Below the pieces are notes generated by a model that did no database searches, had not been told where the DNA came from, and was given only the letters and a program-made list of their open reading frames with translations. Source: Tolypeutes matacus (Eukaryota; Chordata; Mammalia; Cingulata; Chlamyphoridae). Taken from it: a DNA stretch of 64,000 nucleotides. Where the stretch lies: the NCBI GenBank assembly GCA_026826555.1, contig JAKSZT010054566.1:18736-82735 (forward strand), written 5' to 3'. Every line of letters starts with the position of its first letter. The stretch's first letter is position 1. Below are positions 36,239-48,260 of the stretch, piece after piece. The position numbers and the translations under genes were made by a program.

Positions 36239-37199
36239 GTTGACGTTGCCCTGCTCTTCAGGGCGAAGTCCTCAGCGGGCATCGCTGCAGCCGACCTGCC
36301 GGAGCCAGGGGCTGCTGTCAGGGGCAGGTGCTCGGGGCAGCCCTGCACGTGTGCAGAGGTGGGGGCAGAGCGCCCGCCCCGCTGCGCCTCTCACTCCTCT
36401 CTCCCCAGCGCCTCGGGCCCAGTGTCATGTCCTAGGATTTTACCCAACACATTCCTCCCCGGGCCTTCAGGCAGGTTGCGGCCACGCCAGACCCGGTGGG
36501 CTCCTACCAAGACGCCCCTTCCACAGGAGACGCTGCACACTCTTCCTTCCTCCGCTGTGAGAGCCCTGCACTGCCCCTGGGGTGCGGGGGTCACGAGTGG
36601 CACTAGACATTGTGTGAGATGATTTATGTAACATCCTTCTCCCCGCCCAGACTGGCAACTCTATGAGGAAAGGGCAAGCACTGGGCCAGGGTCGGGGCAG
36701 GCCACAGAGGAGGGCCTTTGGCTGACCGACCTCACAGAGGGCCCCTCCCCAGCCACTCACAACCCAGGTAGCCCTCATGGCCTCCTTCCTCCCGCGCAAG
36801 GCCTTTCCATTCCAGCCGAGTGGCCTGGTCCCTTCCCTGCCCGCATCTGCCCTGGAGCCACCGCCTTGTTCCACAACCAGTGGAAAATGCTTTCCTCAGG
36901 AAACCCTGAGCCAATTGCCTCCAGCCTTCCAGCTTTATTCTTACTGCTCCCTCAGCACCCCAGGTCCCTGCGAGCTCCCACTCCTGCTCGCCAAAATGGC
37001 GGTCAGCACCCACAGGGGCAAGAGCCAGGCCCCGGGAGCCGGCTGCCACCTTGTGCGAGGAGTCTCTCTACTCCTCTGGGGGACGTTTGATGCCAAGGAT
37101 GATGCTGTGTGGGGCAGGCTCCCCAGGACCTCGAGCAAGTGAGTTACTGTCTCTGGGCCTCGGCTGCCCCAGGAAGAGAGTAATGTGCCACGTCTTAGG

Positions 37200-37383
37200 G
37201 CAGTGGCTCCTGGCCTTCGGCGGGCATCAGAATCACCTGGAGGAATCATTAAAACACAGATTGCTGGGCCCCCCACCTCAGAGGTTTTGATTCCTTTGGG
37301 GCTGGCTGAGCATTTGCCTTTCTAACAAGTTCCCAGATGATGCTGACGCCACTGGTGCAAGGACCACACTTTGAGAATCGTTG
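37200..37383. mobile_element. MER5A-type hAT element
   Basis: 'gggcatcagaatcacctgga', 'gctgggccccccacctcaga' and 'ccacactttgagaatcgttg' follow the MER5A order and length. Confidence 0.75.
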
Positions 37384-37529
37384 TCATGGCTGTTAGGGGA
37401 GGTAACTGGATTAACGGAAAAGTGGACAGGACCAGATGGCACGTAGTCGGCATTCAACAAGTGTGAGTTACTGATACCACGTACCCCGGAGAAGCTGGCT
37501 CATTTTAAATTCCTGGCAGAAAAAAAGTG

Positions 37530-37690
37530 CATTTTGAAGCAGAAGAACTGAGTCTGGGATCTGGCTGCACCATTTCCTAGCTCTGGGACCCTGGGAAAAT
37601 CACCAAGCTTCTCTGAGCCTCAGGGGTCTCACTTTCCCAGAAGTCCCAGAGCCCAGGACACAGCTGATGCCTAATTCATGTTTCCTGAAT
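37530..37690 (+). repeat. MIR fragment
   Basis: 'gggatctggctgcaccattt' to 'cttctctgagcctcaggggt' matches the MIR core. Confidence 0.6.
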
Positions 37691-38233
37691 TAAATGAAAT
37701 TTGACAGGCTGAAGCTGCCGGGTGCAGAAGGAATTTGAGGGATGGCAATGAAACCAACCCAGGCTCGTCAAACACCAAGACCCGGGGTCCCCAGGCTCCA
37801 CCTGCAGGGGCCAGGAGGTAATGTCCAGGAGTGAAGCCAACCAGGTGTGGGACAACAGGGAATGGTAGTGACTGTGGCAAATGGGTAGTCATGCCCCTTC
37901 AGAAGGGGCAGCCCCACTCTGATTCAGCTCGTGGCAGTTTGCAGGGTTTGTCTGCAGTGGCAGTAGAAATGAGACTCAATCTGTGAAATCCCTGAGAAGC
38001 CAATCTTGGCATGCTGTGGGCCAAACCCAGCCCGCAGGCACCAGCTCAGGGCAAGAGCTCCTTCAGGGTGACTGGCCTGGGCTTCAGGCTAGAATCCCTG
38101 GTCCTGGCCCCCCACAGGGCCCAGCAAAGGGCAAGAAGGAACTCTGTGATTGTTCTGGAGACCTGGAGAGGTAGGCTCCCCAAGGGTGGATCCGAAATCA
38201 TCAGGATCTAGACAAGTGCTTGGCTTCAGGGCA

Positions 38234-38239
38234 TTTATT
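38234..38239 (-). promoter_or_regulatory. Candidate MAG poly(A) signal
   Basis: AATAAA on the minus strand about 330 bases past the L-MAG stop codon; the 3' end would fall near 38215. Confidence 0.55.
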
Positions 38240-38565
38240 TCATGTCCCATTTGTACAGGCCCTCGGGCCAGCTGTGGGGGTGGGAGACCAGGCAGGGGTA
38301 GCAATAAATAACACGGACAGACAGAGCTCCCCTCCAGACAGACGAGGTTAAAGGAGGTTAGAGGGGAGCCACGGTGTGGGGCAGGAGTGCTAGGGAGGGT
38401 AACTGGGAAGGAGGGGAGGCCAGGCCCCCTGGGACCTCATTGTCACCTGCCCCAGCCCCTTCCTGTCCCAGCCCCCACTACTTTCTGGAGGAAGGGAGCC
38501 CACAGCCACCAGGGGCCAGCAAGGGTCCTGAGGGGGGGTGGCCATCTGGGCTGTCCCCAGCTTCC

Positions 38566-38730
38566 TCACTTGACACGAATTTCGGCATACTCAGCTAGCT
38601 CCTCCGTCAGCGTGTAGCTGTCCTTGGTGGGTCGTTTGCCCAGGTCCGAGTGAGAATAGCTCAGGTCCAACTCTGGGGGCTCCCCCCGAAGGCCCAGCAG
38701 CCTCCTCTCAGATCCCAGGCGCCTTTCACT
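38566..38730 (-). CDS. MAG: MAG coding exon 9 (L-MAG tail)
   Basis: Encodes residues 573-626 from SERRLGSERRLLGLRGEPPE to EYAEIRVK and TGA. Acceptor TTCCCAG. This tail is specific to the long isoform. Confidence 0.97.
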   Translation of the reverse strand, partial: SERRLGSERRLLGLRGEPPELDLSYSHSDLGKRPTKDSYTLTEELAEYAEIRVK

Positions 38731-41700
38731 CTGGGAAGGGAAGCAGCCCATTGGCAGGGTCCCACCCCCACCTTTCCCAATGCCAAGGCCAGGGGTGCTT
38801 GCAGCCCCTCAGCCCTGGAGTTCAGGCCCAAAGAGCTGCTGCCTCAGCTAGCCCAGGCTCTGTGTACTCCTCCTTTCTCAAGGACCTGCTCAGCCTTGCT
38901 AGCCCCCCAATCACCAGGTCCCCTTCTGGGCCTTTGTCCATGCTGTTCCCACTAAGCACATCAGCCTCCTCCTCATTGCCAAGTTTGAGATTTGCCTAAA
39001 AGCTCAATTGATCCAAGAGGCCTGCCCAGTTCAGTCAGTCCTTCCCCTTGGGTCTGCTGTGCCTGCCCTCCATCTGGGAGACCCCGCAGGGGCACCTCCA
39101 GCTCCCCGTCATGCTTCCCGTCCCCTCCTCCCACCCCCACATGGACCTCCAGACACATACAGGACAGTGGCCACAGACAAGGGAGCAGCAATGGGACTGC
39201 AGAGACAAGGCCAGGACCGCTGGGCAGGGCCAGACTCAAGCCGGGACCATGCTGAACGTCTGACGAGGACGAACACACACGGAGGCCCCGGAACCTACCT
39301 CCTGGGGCTCTCAGGGACATTCCAGGGGAGAGACCTCTCTGGACTATCAGAGAAGGAAATTTGGTCACAGCCTGGGTGGGCAGGCCTCAGCTGGGAAGTG
39401 CAGCCAGCCACCTGCACATCCTCCCCTGCCAGGTCCCTCTGCCCCTCTGAGGCGCCCCCACTGGCCCTCAGCCTCCCCCGCCCCTCCCTGGCCCTGGGGG
39501 TCCCTGGCTTCTGGTTTCCCAGCCAGCCTGGAGCTGCAGGACTCGGACCTCACCTCATACTTCTCCGGTGCCCCAGAGATGCGGAAGTCACTGCTGTACA
39601 GGACTGGGGGGTTGTCCCCTGCCGAGAAGCTGGGGCTCTCTGTCACGTTCTTTCTGTAGGGCAGGACATGGCAGCCCCGTGGGACCCCCGCCCTGAGATG
39701 GAGCAGGCAGGATCTCTAGGAGGACTGACCTCCCCCTGCCCGTGACCGCCTGTCCCTCCCCTGCCTCGTGGGGCTCCTGCCCTGGCTGGCTGACCCCCTG
39801 GCCCGGGCTCCTGGCCTGCCCGCTCCAGGTTCCCCTCGTATGTTCTGGATCTGCCTGCCCTCATGCTGCCAGGGTGGGTAGCAGGGAGATAATTCATTGT
39901 GAGGACGGCTGATGTGTGTGTGCCACAAGGAAGAAAAATCACAGCAGAGCCGTGCCAGGTGGGTGTGGTTTGGGACTGGGAGCGTTTCTGTTGGCACAGA
40001 TGTGTGTAATTGTGGGGCCCGTGGAACCAACTGTGACAGCTGCCATGGCTGTAGCCAGGGGCACCTCACACTGGAGTTGGGGGGGGCGCAGAGTTCCAGA
40101 GGTCAGAGGCAATGGCATGGAGCGCGGGAAACAGGTCACGGTTCGGGTACAGTGCTCGGCTCGGACCTGCCATGGCTCCCCTGAGCAGGAGAGCCCTTCC
40201 TTGCCCATCCAGCTGCACGTTTTCAGAGAGGAACCCACCCTCCCTTGCCCACCCCTCAGCCTGCAGCTCCCCAGGAGACCCCCTCCCTCATGGCTAGATC
40301 AGCCCCGGCAGGCACACTCACTTTCTGCGTGTCTGGGTTATATAGCAGACGATGGCGATGAGGATGGCGAAGGTGACCACGGCACCCACGGGCCCAATCT
40401 TGGCCCACATCAGTCGGTCTGGGGACAGAGAAGACCGGGGCGCCCTCAGGTGGTTGTAGGACACCTGGGTTCTTTGAAGAGGGGCTGGGGCCAGGGCAAG
40501 GGTCAAAAGAGTCATGCTACTGGCATGTGGTTGCACAACTGACCAGCATGTCCCCCACCCCCTCTAGCTGTGGAGGGGCCTGGGATGTGGCCAGCAAAGT
40601 AGAGGCAAATTCAGGGCAACTACTCCCTCCAAACTGAAAATGGAATCCTTACCACGTCATCCATCTCCATGGCCTGACCCTGCACAGTGGTAGGTGGTCA
40701 GCCGTGGGGTGGGGAGCTTGGATCCCGGGGGAGCCCCCTGCCCTCCGGTGGCTCCCACCCCAAGGCCACACCACTCACGCGCTCCCTGGAAGGGCAGCTC
40801 CAGGCTCTTGGTGCCGTAGAGGTTTCGGGACGTGCAGATGACCCGCGGCGGGGCCTGGGCCTGCCCACGCAGCGTGAGGATGCTGGTGAGCAGGAGGCCG
40901 CTGCGCTCCGCGTACACGAACTCCCGCTCCGTCTCGTTCACGGTCACGTTGCGCGAGGGCAACTCAAAGGCCACGGCCGGCTCTGGGTTGGCTTTCACCA
41001 CGCACAGGCACTGCACCGTGTCACGGGCCGCCGCGCAGTGGGACTCCAGGAGGATCACGGGGGCAACTGCAGGGGCCAGAGCAGGAGCGGGCTGGAGACA
41101 CCAGGGGCTGGACCCCAGAGGACCCCTTGGGCCGAGGGCCACGCCAGGATGGCCCGGGTCGGGGTGGAGCTGCCTCGCAGAGATGGCCCGCCTTGTCCCC
41201 TCTGCAGCATCTCTCTAACTTTGTTCACCTTGTAAAATATACACCAGATCAGGGTGCGCCCCTGCTCCCACCCCTCCCATGGCTCCCGGTGTCACGTAGA
41301 AGGAAATCCAGATTCTTTGCCTGTGCCTCCAAGGCCACCTCTCTCATCACCTCTCTCCCTCTTATTTCCAGTCCTGCCGGCCTCCGTGCTGTTCTTCCAG
41401 CTCCTGGAGACTTTTCCCTCCTCAGGTCTTTGTGTTTCTCCCTCTGCCTGAACTTGCCCTCATATACCTGCCCAGCTCACTCCCCACAGATCTCTGCCCA
41501 CCCCAGGGGAACTGCACCCCACTTCCTCGCCCCCCACTCTCCCTCCTGCTCAGGTCTTCCAGGTACCCAGCCCCACCCGGGTTAGGGATTTAAAGGGCCA
41601 GCCCCTTATTTCCATGGAGCCAGGTCCTGCTCAGCTGGTCTCCTGCAAGGCAGGAGCTCTGTCAGCGGGATGCACCAGGCCTCAGACTCCCACACCCAGG

Positions 41701-44700
41701 ATCCTTCAGTCTCCTCCTTCCTCCAGCCCAGCTGCAGATGCCCCTGCTCTCTCCCCCAGAGCCCCACTCGAGTCAGACATCTACGGGACGTCCCATTGCT
41801 GCTAGCACCAAAGATCATTTTGTTGAGTTTTGCTGCCACTTGCATTACAAGAATAGTACGGGTGGGTTTTTTTTCTTTTGAAAAACATGAAATTATATTA
41901 GAACATTGAATATTGCTCTTTAGACAATGTTCTCTTTTCCTCCTGTAGAGTCTAACACTCCCCCTCTGCTTGCTCTAGCCTAAGCACAGCACGGGGTCTC
42001 AGTCCTGACCAAAACCCACTGACACACGGGCCCCCACAGCCCACTTACCCCACTTCTCCATTTCAGCAAATAAAAGAAAAGAAAATGTATTTAACAGCAA
42101 GGGGGCCGGGAACCATGGGACCAGCTGCGTTAGCAATTGGGAAGATTCTGATTGTAACCCCAATGCATACCTGTCTGCAAATCTAGTAAATAAAAATCTG
42201 TATGCCCCAAATTCTTTTTGCACGAACAGACATGATGCTTGCTGTAGCGTCAACTAGTTAACACAGCACACAGTGACTTAGTAACCACCAGCCTGACCCG
42301 ACAGTGATGAGCGATGTCTTCTAAAGAGCGGCAATGAAGAAAGCCTTCCACCAGAGACCACACCGCCGTGCTCCCATGACAAAGCGTCCACCGGAGGCGG
42401 GGGGGGGGGTGCCGGCCCCCGCCCTGGGTGTGCACTTTGTGGGCAACCTATGAAAGCCGAGGCGATGCTGGACAAACCGCAAGTCCTACCAAGAACGGGG
42501 AGTCTGGGTGGGCCGGCCTGGGTGCAAATTCCAGCTCTGCCCTCTCTTAGCGTGGTGACCCTCCCAGGCCTCCAAGATGGGGCCCTCATCTAGACCATCA
42601 GGGTAACGGTACTTAACGCCACGGGGCCTCCACAGATAGGCACACATGGGGGTTGTAAAGCCTTCCCATCCGAGTTCTCATTATTAAACGGGCCCGTCCT
42701 GCAGAGGGAGCCTGTGAGCAAGGCCCTGGAGCACTAAGGGAAGATGAGTGGGGCACAACCATGTCACCTGACAGTCACCAAACACACGGGCGTCAGGCCC
42801 TAGGGCTGCTCACCAGGACTTCCTCACGCTTCAAGCCACATCTGTGGTCACTATTGTCACACCTGACTTTCAGTGGAGGGAGTTAGGGCTTTAACAAAGG
42901 CAAAGTCACATGGCTGAGATCACGCAGCCAGAGAGAGGCGGAGCCAGGCTTCTGCCCCAAATCTGTCCCATTCCAACAGGCACTGGATGCCAGTAACACT
43001 TCAGCTTCCTTCTATAAAACTGGGGTGGACAAGAGCTCCCTCACTTCCCCATCCCGCCCCCCCCCATCACAGTGTGGTGACAACGATCTCATCAGTATAG
43101 GCTGGTCCCCAGCAAGTCACATATGCTCCGCAAAGGTGGTCTCCTCCTGCAGGTCCTGGGTCCTTCTGGGCCCTGGGGTTAGTGGGTAAGGCAGGGCACC
43201 CCACTCAAGGAACATCCCTACTGTCATAAGCACTAAAGCCCTGGCACCAGGGGAGTGAGTGACCATAGCTTTGCCGTGGAAGATGACACTTCCGGAATAA
43301 TCCATATATGTAGCCACCCTGTGTCCCAGTTATGACTGCACTTGGACTGTTGAGCATAGACTGTGTAGCAGGCACTGTGCTGAGGGCTGTACATGTTGAA
43401 TGTCATTGAACCAGCTGGCAAACTCGTGGTGGGGACCACTGAGGCCCAGAGAGGTGGAGGCAATTGTGCCAGGTCACACTGCGTGTATATGGCCAAGCAC
43501 ATCAGGGTGGATCTAAGCCCCTGCTCTATGCTGTTAGTGCTGTGTCTGGTAGATCGGAGTAGGAAAAGGACAGTGACAATGACTAACACTGAGCAGTTAT
43601 GCTGTGCTAAGACTTTGTGCGTGTGTTTGCTTGGATGGTCTAGTCTGACCTCACCCATCCCCATAAAGCAATACTTCTATTATTATTCCTCATTTTACAA
43701 AGGAGGAAACAAGCCCCGAGAAGTTAAGAAACTTTCCCACAGCAATGTAGCTGAGAAGAGGCGGAGCCAGAGGCAAGAGATGGGTGAGAGAGAGACAATC
43801 CAGGCATCCACTTTGGAGATTGTCAGAGACCAGGCCAGAGAGGAGGAGGAAGCAGGGGAAATGGAAATGCAGAGCTGGCTCATGTGAGAGTTCCAGAGCG
43901 GGGTGCTGGAGAAGGGGAGTCACAGCTGTGACTTGGGACCTGTGACTGGGATCATCTGGGGAGGGCGTGTGTTTGCTGATGCTGCCCATGGAGATGGGGT
44001 CTGGAGAGGAGCTGGCTTGCAGCGACACTCTGAGTTTAATCCCCTCGTCTCCCTGGCTAGATGCTATATCAAAAAAAAGCTTGGGGTCCCTCGTTCCTTC
44101 CCATTTCCCACAAAGCCTCACGGCCCTTTGCACCATAGCTCTACTGCTTTGTGCCTGGGTGATAACATAGGATATCGATGGCTGTGGGCAGTGCAGGAGA
44201 GAGGTAAGACCGTCTGGGTTTGAATCTCGAATTCTACCATTTCCAAGCTGTGTGACCTAGGGCCAAGGGGCCTAAGCCCTCTGGGTATCAGTTCCCTCCT
44301 CTGTAAAATGTGGATGGTGATAGAACTTCCCTCCCAGGGTTGTCATGAGGAAAAGATGAGGGGGCCCCGGTATAGTGCCTGGCACACAGCGACACTCCAC
44401 GAGCATTCCCTGTTGTCATGGCTATTGCTGGAGTTCATGTGAAGAGGGCACTGGCCCCAGGTTCCAGAAATCTCCTTGGTTAGGAGCCCACCTCAAGATG
44501 TGGGACTTTTATGTCACTGCTGTGTGTCCAGCATCCCTGCCCTGCCCATCCTAGTCTGCTGGTGGGGGGCAGAGCAGCCCTGGTGGGGGGTGGAGAGCGA
44601 GTCCAGCCAGCCCTCAGCAGGGGTGAGGGGAGAGGGGGACTCACACTCCACAGAGAGGTTGAAGGCGGTGGCCCTCTGGCCATACTGGTTCTCAGCCACG

Positions 44701-47700
44701 CACCAGTACTCCCCATCGTCCTCAGGGGTGACAGCCGGCAGCTCCAGCTGCAGCTCGCTCTCGTAGATGACCGTGGCCAGGATCTGCTTCTCCTTGAAGA
44801 TGGTGAGAATGGGGTCCGGGTTGCTCTGTGTGGAGCACGAGATGGAGACTGCCTCCCCCTCCACGGCCACCACCGTCCCATTCACCGTCGGCTTCCAGGG
44901 GGCATCTGGGGGGTGGGGCAGGGAGCGGGATGGTCAGGAGGCAGAAGGCACCTCTTGGGCCGGCCTGCCCCAGTGTGACCTCAGGCACCCCAAACCTAGC
45001 ACAGGTAACCCCCATCCTGGCTGTCTTGTTTCCAAGAGCAGGGGCTCTGCAGCCAGAGTGCCTGTGTTTGGACACGTGACCTATACACTCTGGACCTTGG
45101 TTTTCTCATCTGCAAAATGGGTTTAATAATAGTTCCAGCCTCGGAGGGGCGCTCATTCAACATTTACTGAGCACCCGCTGAGGGCCCAGCACAGTGCTAG
45201 CTTGAATGAGGTAGATGCAGGCCTCTGCCCCTATGGGTGGATGTCATGGAAGGAAATATATATAGTTTGCAAGATGGGGACAAGTGCCTCTGAGAAAAAT
45301 AAAAGGGCACGTGGAAGCTATTTAAACAGGCTTGCCCAGGTGACAGGGCCCACTTCTGCCTTGTTCCCCAGCTTGTCCTTGGAGTAAATGGTGCCGAGCA
45401 GGTGAGGCACATGGAAGGGTGAAGCCCACGCTGCCGGCCACCCTCTGCGCATCTGCGCCTGCTGGACGGCAGGGTCCTGGTTCAGCCAAAGCTTGGGCCA
45501 GGGTGGGGCCGCGCTCTCCTTGCCACTCACACATGACGCTGAGCCCCACGGTGCGGTTGTCCTGGCCGTAGGCGTTCTCCGCCAGGCAGGCGTAGACGCC
45601 GTCCTCTTCGGGGGTCACCGCGTCCAGCTCCAGGAACAGGATCTCGGCCACGGCCTCGCGGAGCACCGCCCCATCCCGCATCCAGGTCAGGAGCGGGGGC
45701 GGGTTGCTGTCGGCCCCGCAGAGCAGGCTGATGTGGGAGCCCTCGATGGCCTCCACCGAGGAGTTCATCTCCACGATCACTGGGGGGTCTGAGGTCGGTG
45801 ACGCGGCAGGGTCGGCGCCCTGGGGGCCTCAGACCCCGCCCCAGCCCACCCCCGCGCCCAGCGATCCCCGCCCCCGAGCCCGGCCCCGCCCCCAGGCTCA
45901 CACTTGACGTCCAGGCTGGCGTAGCCCTCGAACTGCAGCGAGGTGTTGGGGAAGGCGGCCTGGCAGCCCAGCCGGTGCCCGTTGGCCGCCCTGGTGGGCA
46001 CGAAGTGCAGCAGCGACACCTGCACCCAGGTGCCCTCGTCCTCGCGCAGCCGCCCCAGCACGGTGGGCTCCCCCAGCCCCTCGTGGCCCAGCCAGCTCAG
46101 CTGCGGGCGCAGCTCGGGGCAGTTGTCCGGCACCATGCAGCTGACCTCCACCTCCGTGCCCGCCACCACCTCCGGGGGCACCGCGATGGTGGGGGTGTCT
46201 GCGTGAGGTGGGAGAAGGGCTGAAGAAGCAGCACTGCGCGAGGGGATCCCCTACCCCCAACTCCCCCAACCCCATCCTGGCACCTGGTCCCCTCCCCTGT
46301 CCCCGGCTACAGAATTCCCTACAACCTTCCCTCCTCTTGGTTCCCCTGCTCCCGGAAGCCCCCCGCAGATCCACCCCGGATACAATAACGATGGAAATGA
46401 CAACCCCGGGTCTGAGTGTTTTGCAGAGTTCACCTTGCGCAGTTCCAGCCATGCTGGGAGGTGGATGCTATTGCTCCACTCAATTTGTAGCTGAGGACAT
46501 GCCACAGGGAGAAGCTGGGCTTCAAGCCTGGTGACCCTGGCACTGCGTTCCAGTCCTTAACAAACCTTTCTTCTCCCCACGTTTGCTTTCGTTTATGCTT
46601 CTACCCGCGTGCTGCGTGTGTCTGTTGTCTGCTGGGCCTGTGGGTCTCTTTCTGCACCAGGGCGGTAATCTGGCTCCTCAAAGTGGAGCTGGTGGGAAGC
46701 CTGAATCTAGGGGCCCTACTCTGGTCGCCAAATCTGGTCCACAGATGCATTTTATTTGGCCTCAATAAATGCAAAAGTTTTAAATGTATAGATATGTGTT
46801 AATCAGTGGCCAGTATTTCAGAATTGGGAGACTGCATAGAAAAAGACACAATTTTGGTTTCTCTCGCAAAATCAGAATGCCTGAAAGCACTGGGCCCGCA
46901 TCCCCACCCGGCACCAATGAGCTGGAGCTGGGTGCACAGCCAGCACTGCCCGGAGCACCCGACAACTGGTGGCCCACTGGGGTAAGTGCTATTCTTATTC
47001 TCGTTTTACAGACAATGAAGCCTAAGCCCAGGGAAGTTAAGTAATTTGTCCAAGGGCGCCCAGCAAAAGCAAAGATCAGTGGGGGCCCGGACCCTAACCC
47101 CTGGTCCTCTTCCTTGTCCCCCTGGTGTTTCTAGAAGAGTAAGAGCACCGTCTTCCTCTGTGTGCAGGAAGGCTGGGGGGCCTGGCTTTGCTCGTGTCTT
47201 TCATCTGCTGGGTCCGTGCGGGCATCGAGGTTTGCATCCCCCACCTGACACTTCCTTGGCCCTCCCATCCAGACCTCCTGGGGCAGGGTGCTGGGAAGGA
47301 CTTCCTATGGCACCCTGCCTGCCCCAGTGCTCCCCCAACCCCCTGGGACCCACGCCACCGGTGGGGGACTCACTGATGATGTCCAGGACGCTGTGCTCCG
47401 AGAAGGTGTACTGGTTGTAGCCCCCCAGGTCCCCGCGGAAGTAGTACTTGCCGCCCAGCTCAGGGCTGAGACTGCTGAGCAGGAGGGTGCAGTTACGCAG
47501 GCCCAGGTCCCCCAGGAGGCGGCTGCGGCCCTGGAAGCTCTCGTGGACAACTTGGGTGCGGGACTTGAAGACCACGGGGGGGTAGTTCTTGGGGTAGGGG
47601 CTGTTGAAGTACCAGACGCCGTGTACGACGGCGGGCCGCAGCTCATCCGGGAAGTCGAAGCGGCAGGGGATGGAGACGCAGGTGCCCTCGAAGGCCGAGA

Positions 47701-47904
47701 TGGACGAGGGCATCCACGCCCCCCAGTGGCCCCCTCGAGAGGCTGCGGGCAGGCAGGGCTGCTGAGGCAGGGGGTCACGCCCCCACCATGTCTTCCCACC
47801 TCCCAGGGACCCACAGAGCAGCCCAGGGCCAATGCCCCACAGCACGTCCTGCCCTTACCTGAAATCATGATCCAGAATAGGGGCAGTGCCGTGAGGAATA
47901 TCAT
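38566..47904 (-). CDS. MAG: Myelin-associated glycoprotein / Siglec-4 (L-MAG, nine coding exons)
   Basis: Coding exons on the minus strand: 47859-47904, 47374-47742, 45902-46198, 45531-45788, 44645-44905, 40779-41066, 40322-40418, 39554-39653, 38566-38730. They give 626 residues, equal to human L-MAG, with near-identity by eye. Layout: signal peptide MIFLTALPLFWIMIS, V-set domain with sialic-acid Arg118, four C2-set domains, a membrane helix near 517-536 and a tail ending YAEIRVK with the Fyn-site Tyr620. MAG sits on periaxonal glial membranes and binds axonal gangliosides and Nogo receptors. Skipping or including the 45-bp cassette at 39299-39343 gives L- or S-MAG. One human sequon (Asn106) is Ser here. 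MAG is far better conserved than its neighbour and paralogue CD22. Confidence 0.97.
39299..39343 (-). CDS. MAG: MAG S-isoform cassette exon (45 bp, in-frame stop)
   Basis: Lies between exons 8 and 9. Acceptor CTGATAG precedes 39343; donor AGGAG|GTAGGT ends at 39299. Read in the frame of exon 8 it gives SREVSPLECP then TGA, so inclusion ends the protein at 582 residues, the known S-MAG length. The rodent exon is also 45 bp with a related start, SREVST (recall). The final residues differ here. Confidence 0.85.
39554..39653 (-). CDS. MAG: MAG coding exon 8 (proximal tail)
   Basis: Encodes KKNVTESPSFSAGDNPPVLY and on to GAPEKYE, shared by both isoforms. Phase 2 in, phase 0 out. Confidence 0.96.
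40322..40418 (-). CDS. MAG: MAG coding exon 7 (membrane helix)
   Basis: RLMWAKIGPVGAVVTFAILI then AIVCYITQTRRK; one membrane-spanning helix with a basic stop-transfer end. Same size (97 bp) and phases as CD22 exon 9. Confidence 0.97.
40779..41066 (-). CDS. MAG: MAG coding exon 6 (Ig domain 5)
   Basis: C2-set domain: LESHCAAARDTVQCLCVVKA, PSRNVTVNETERE and RVICTSRNLYG. Phase 1-1. Confidence 0.97.
41230..41590 (+). repeat. L2 in MAG intron 5
   Basis: L2 wording throughout ('aggaaatccagattctttgc', 'ctctgcctgaacttgccctc'). Confidence 0.6.
42855..42990 (-). repeat. MIR fragment
   Basis: 'caaagtcacatggctgagat' then 'cacgcagccagagagaggcg' matches the MIR core reversed. Confidence 0.55.
43560..43770 (-). 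repeat. MIR fragment
   Basis: 'tattattcctcattttacaa', 'aggaggaaacaagccccgag' and 'gctgagaagaggcggagcca' match the reversed MIR consensus. Confidence 0.6.
44205..44415 (+). repeat. MIR, nearly complete
   Basis: 'gtctgggtttgaatctcgaa' to 'tagtgcctggcacacagcga' follows the MIR consensus from the tRNA-derived part to the 3' end. Confidence 0.7.
44645..44905 (-). CDS. MAG: MAG coding exon 5 (Ig domain 4)
   Basis: C2-set domain: APWKPTVNGTVVAVEGE, TQSNPDPILTIFKEKQIL and DDGEYWCVAENQYGQ. Phase 1-1. Confidence 0.97.
45531..45788 (-). CDS. MAG: MAG coding exon 4 (Ig domain 3)
   Basis: C2-set domain: VIVEMNSSVEAIEGSHISLL, DSNPPPLLTWMRDG and YACLAENAYGQDNRT. Phase 1-1. Confidence 0.97.
45902..46198 (-). 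CDS. MAG: MAG coding exon 3 (Ig domain 2)
   Basis: Starts TPTIAVPPEVVAGTEVEVSC; includes SWLGHEGLGEPTVLGRL and PNTSLQFEGYASLDVK. Phase 1-1, strongly GC-rich. Confidence 0.97.
47374..47742 (-). CDS. MAG: MAG coding exon 2 (V-set domain)
   Basis: Ligand-binding domain: SRGGHWGAWMPSSISAFEGT, CRFDFPDELRPAVVHGVWYF and GGKYYFRGDLGGYNQ with Arg118. Phase 1-1. Confidence 0.98.
47859..47904 (-). CDS. MAG: MAG coding exon 1 (signal peptide)
   Basis: ATG at 47902-47904; MIFLTALPLFWIMIS. The exon extends upstream to an acceptor at 47927 (CTCTCTTCAG|CTGTCG), so at least one further 5' non-coding exon exists. Confidence 0.96.
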
Positions 47905-48009
47905 CTTGTACAGCACGTGAGCGACAGCTGAAGAGAGGAGAGGAGAGAGTTCCAGGCCAGGGGAGGTGAGCGGGGTCCTTCTCTCAAGACTTCAGCAAGA
48001 GGCCTGTCA

Positions 48010-48260
48010 GATGTTAGTGGCTGTGGCTATTATTATTTATAATTAACAAACACTGATCCACTACGTGGCCCTGCTGAAGTGCGTTACACCTGCTCTATTA
48101 ATGCATTTGATCTCTTTGAGGCAGGTGCAATTATTATCCCCATTTTATATCTGGGTTCCAGAGATGTTAGGTAACTTGCCCCAGGCCACACAACTGGTAA
48201 GCTGGCAGAGCTGGGAGTCCAGCCTGAGCTGGCCCTGCTCCAGGTGTGCAGTCTCTGCCC
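48010..48260 (-). repeat. MIR-type fragment
   Basis: 'attattatccccattttata', 'taggtaacttgccccaggcc' and 'acacaactggtaagctggca' match MIR on the minus strand. Confidence 0.6.

Larger units (their letters stand above)
33691..38215. other. Intergenic sequence between MAG and CD22
   Basis: No exon was recognised. Contents: MIR (about 34165-34290), L2 (35250-35790), a T-rich then C-homopolymer stretch (36031-36238), MER5A (37200-37383) and MIR (37530-37690). Open frames here are GC-rich shadows without splice or family support. Confidence 0.6.
41067..44644 (-). other. MAG intron 5
   Basis: The largest MAG intron. It holds L2 (41230-41590), MIR copies (42855-42990, 43560-43770, 44205-44415) and a G-run (42398-42407). 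No extra exon was seen. Confidence 0.6.

Noticed and set aside
39008..39745. 245-codon plus-strand frame across the MAG 3' exons
   Set aside because: Antisense to verified MAG exons 8 and S-MAG; GC-rich and without family support.
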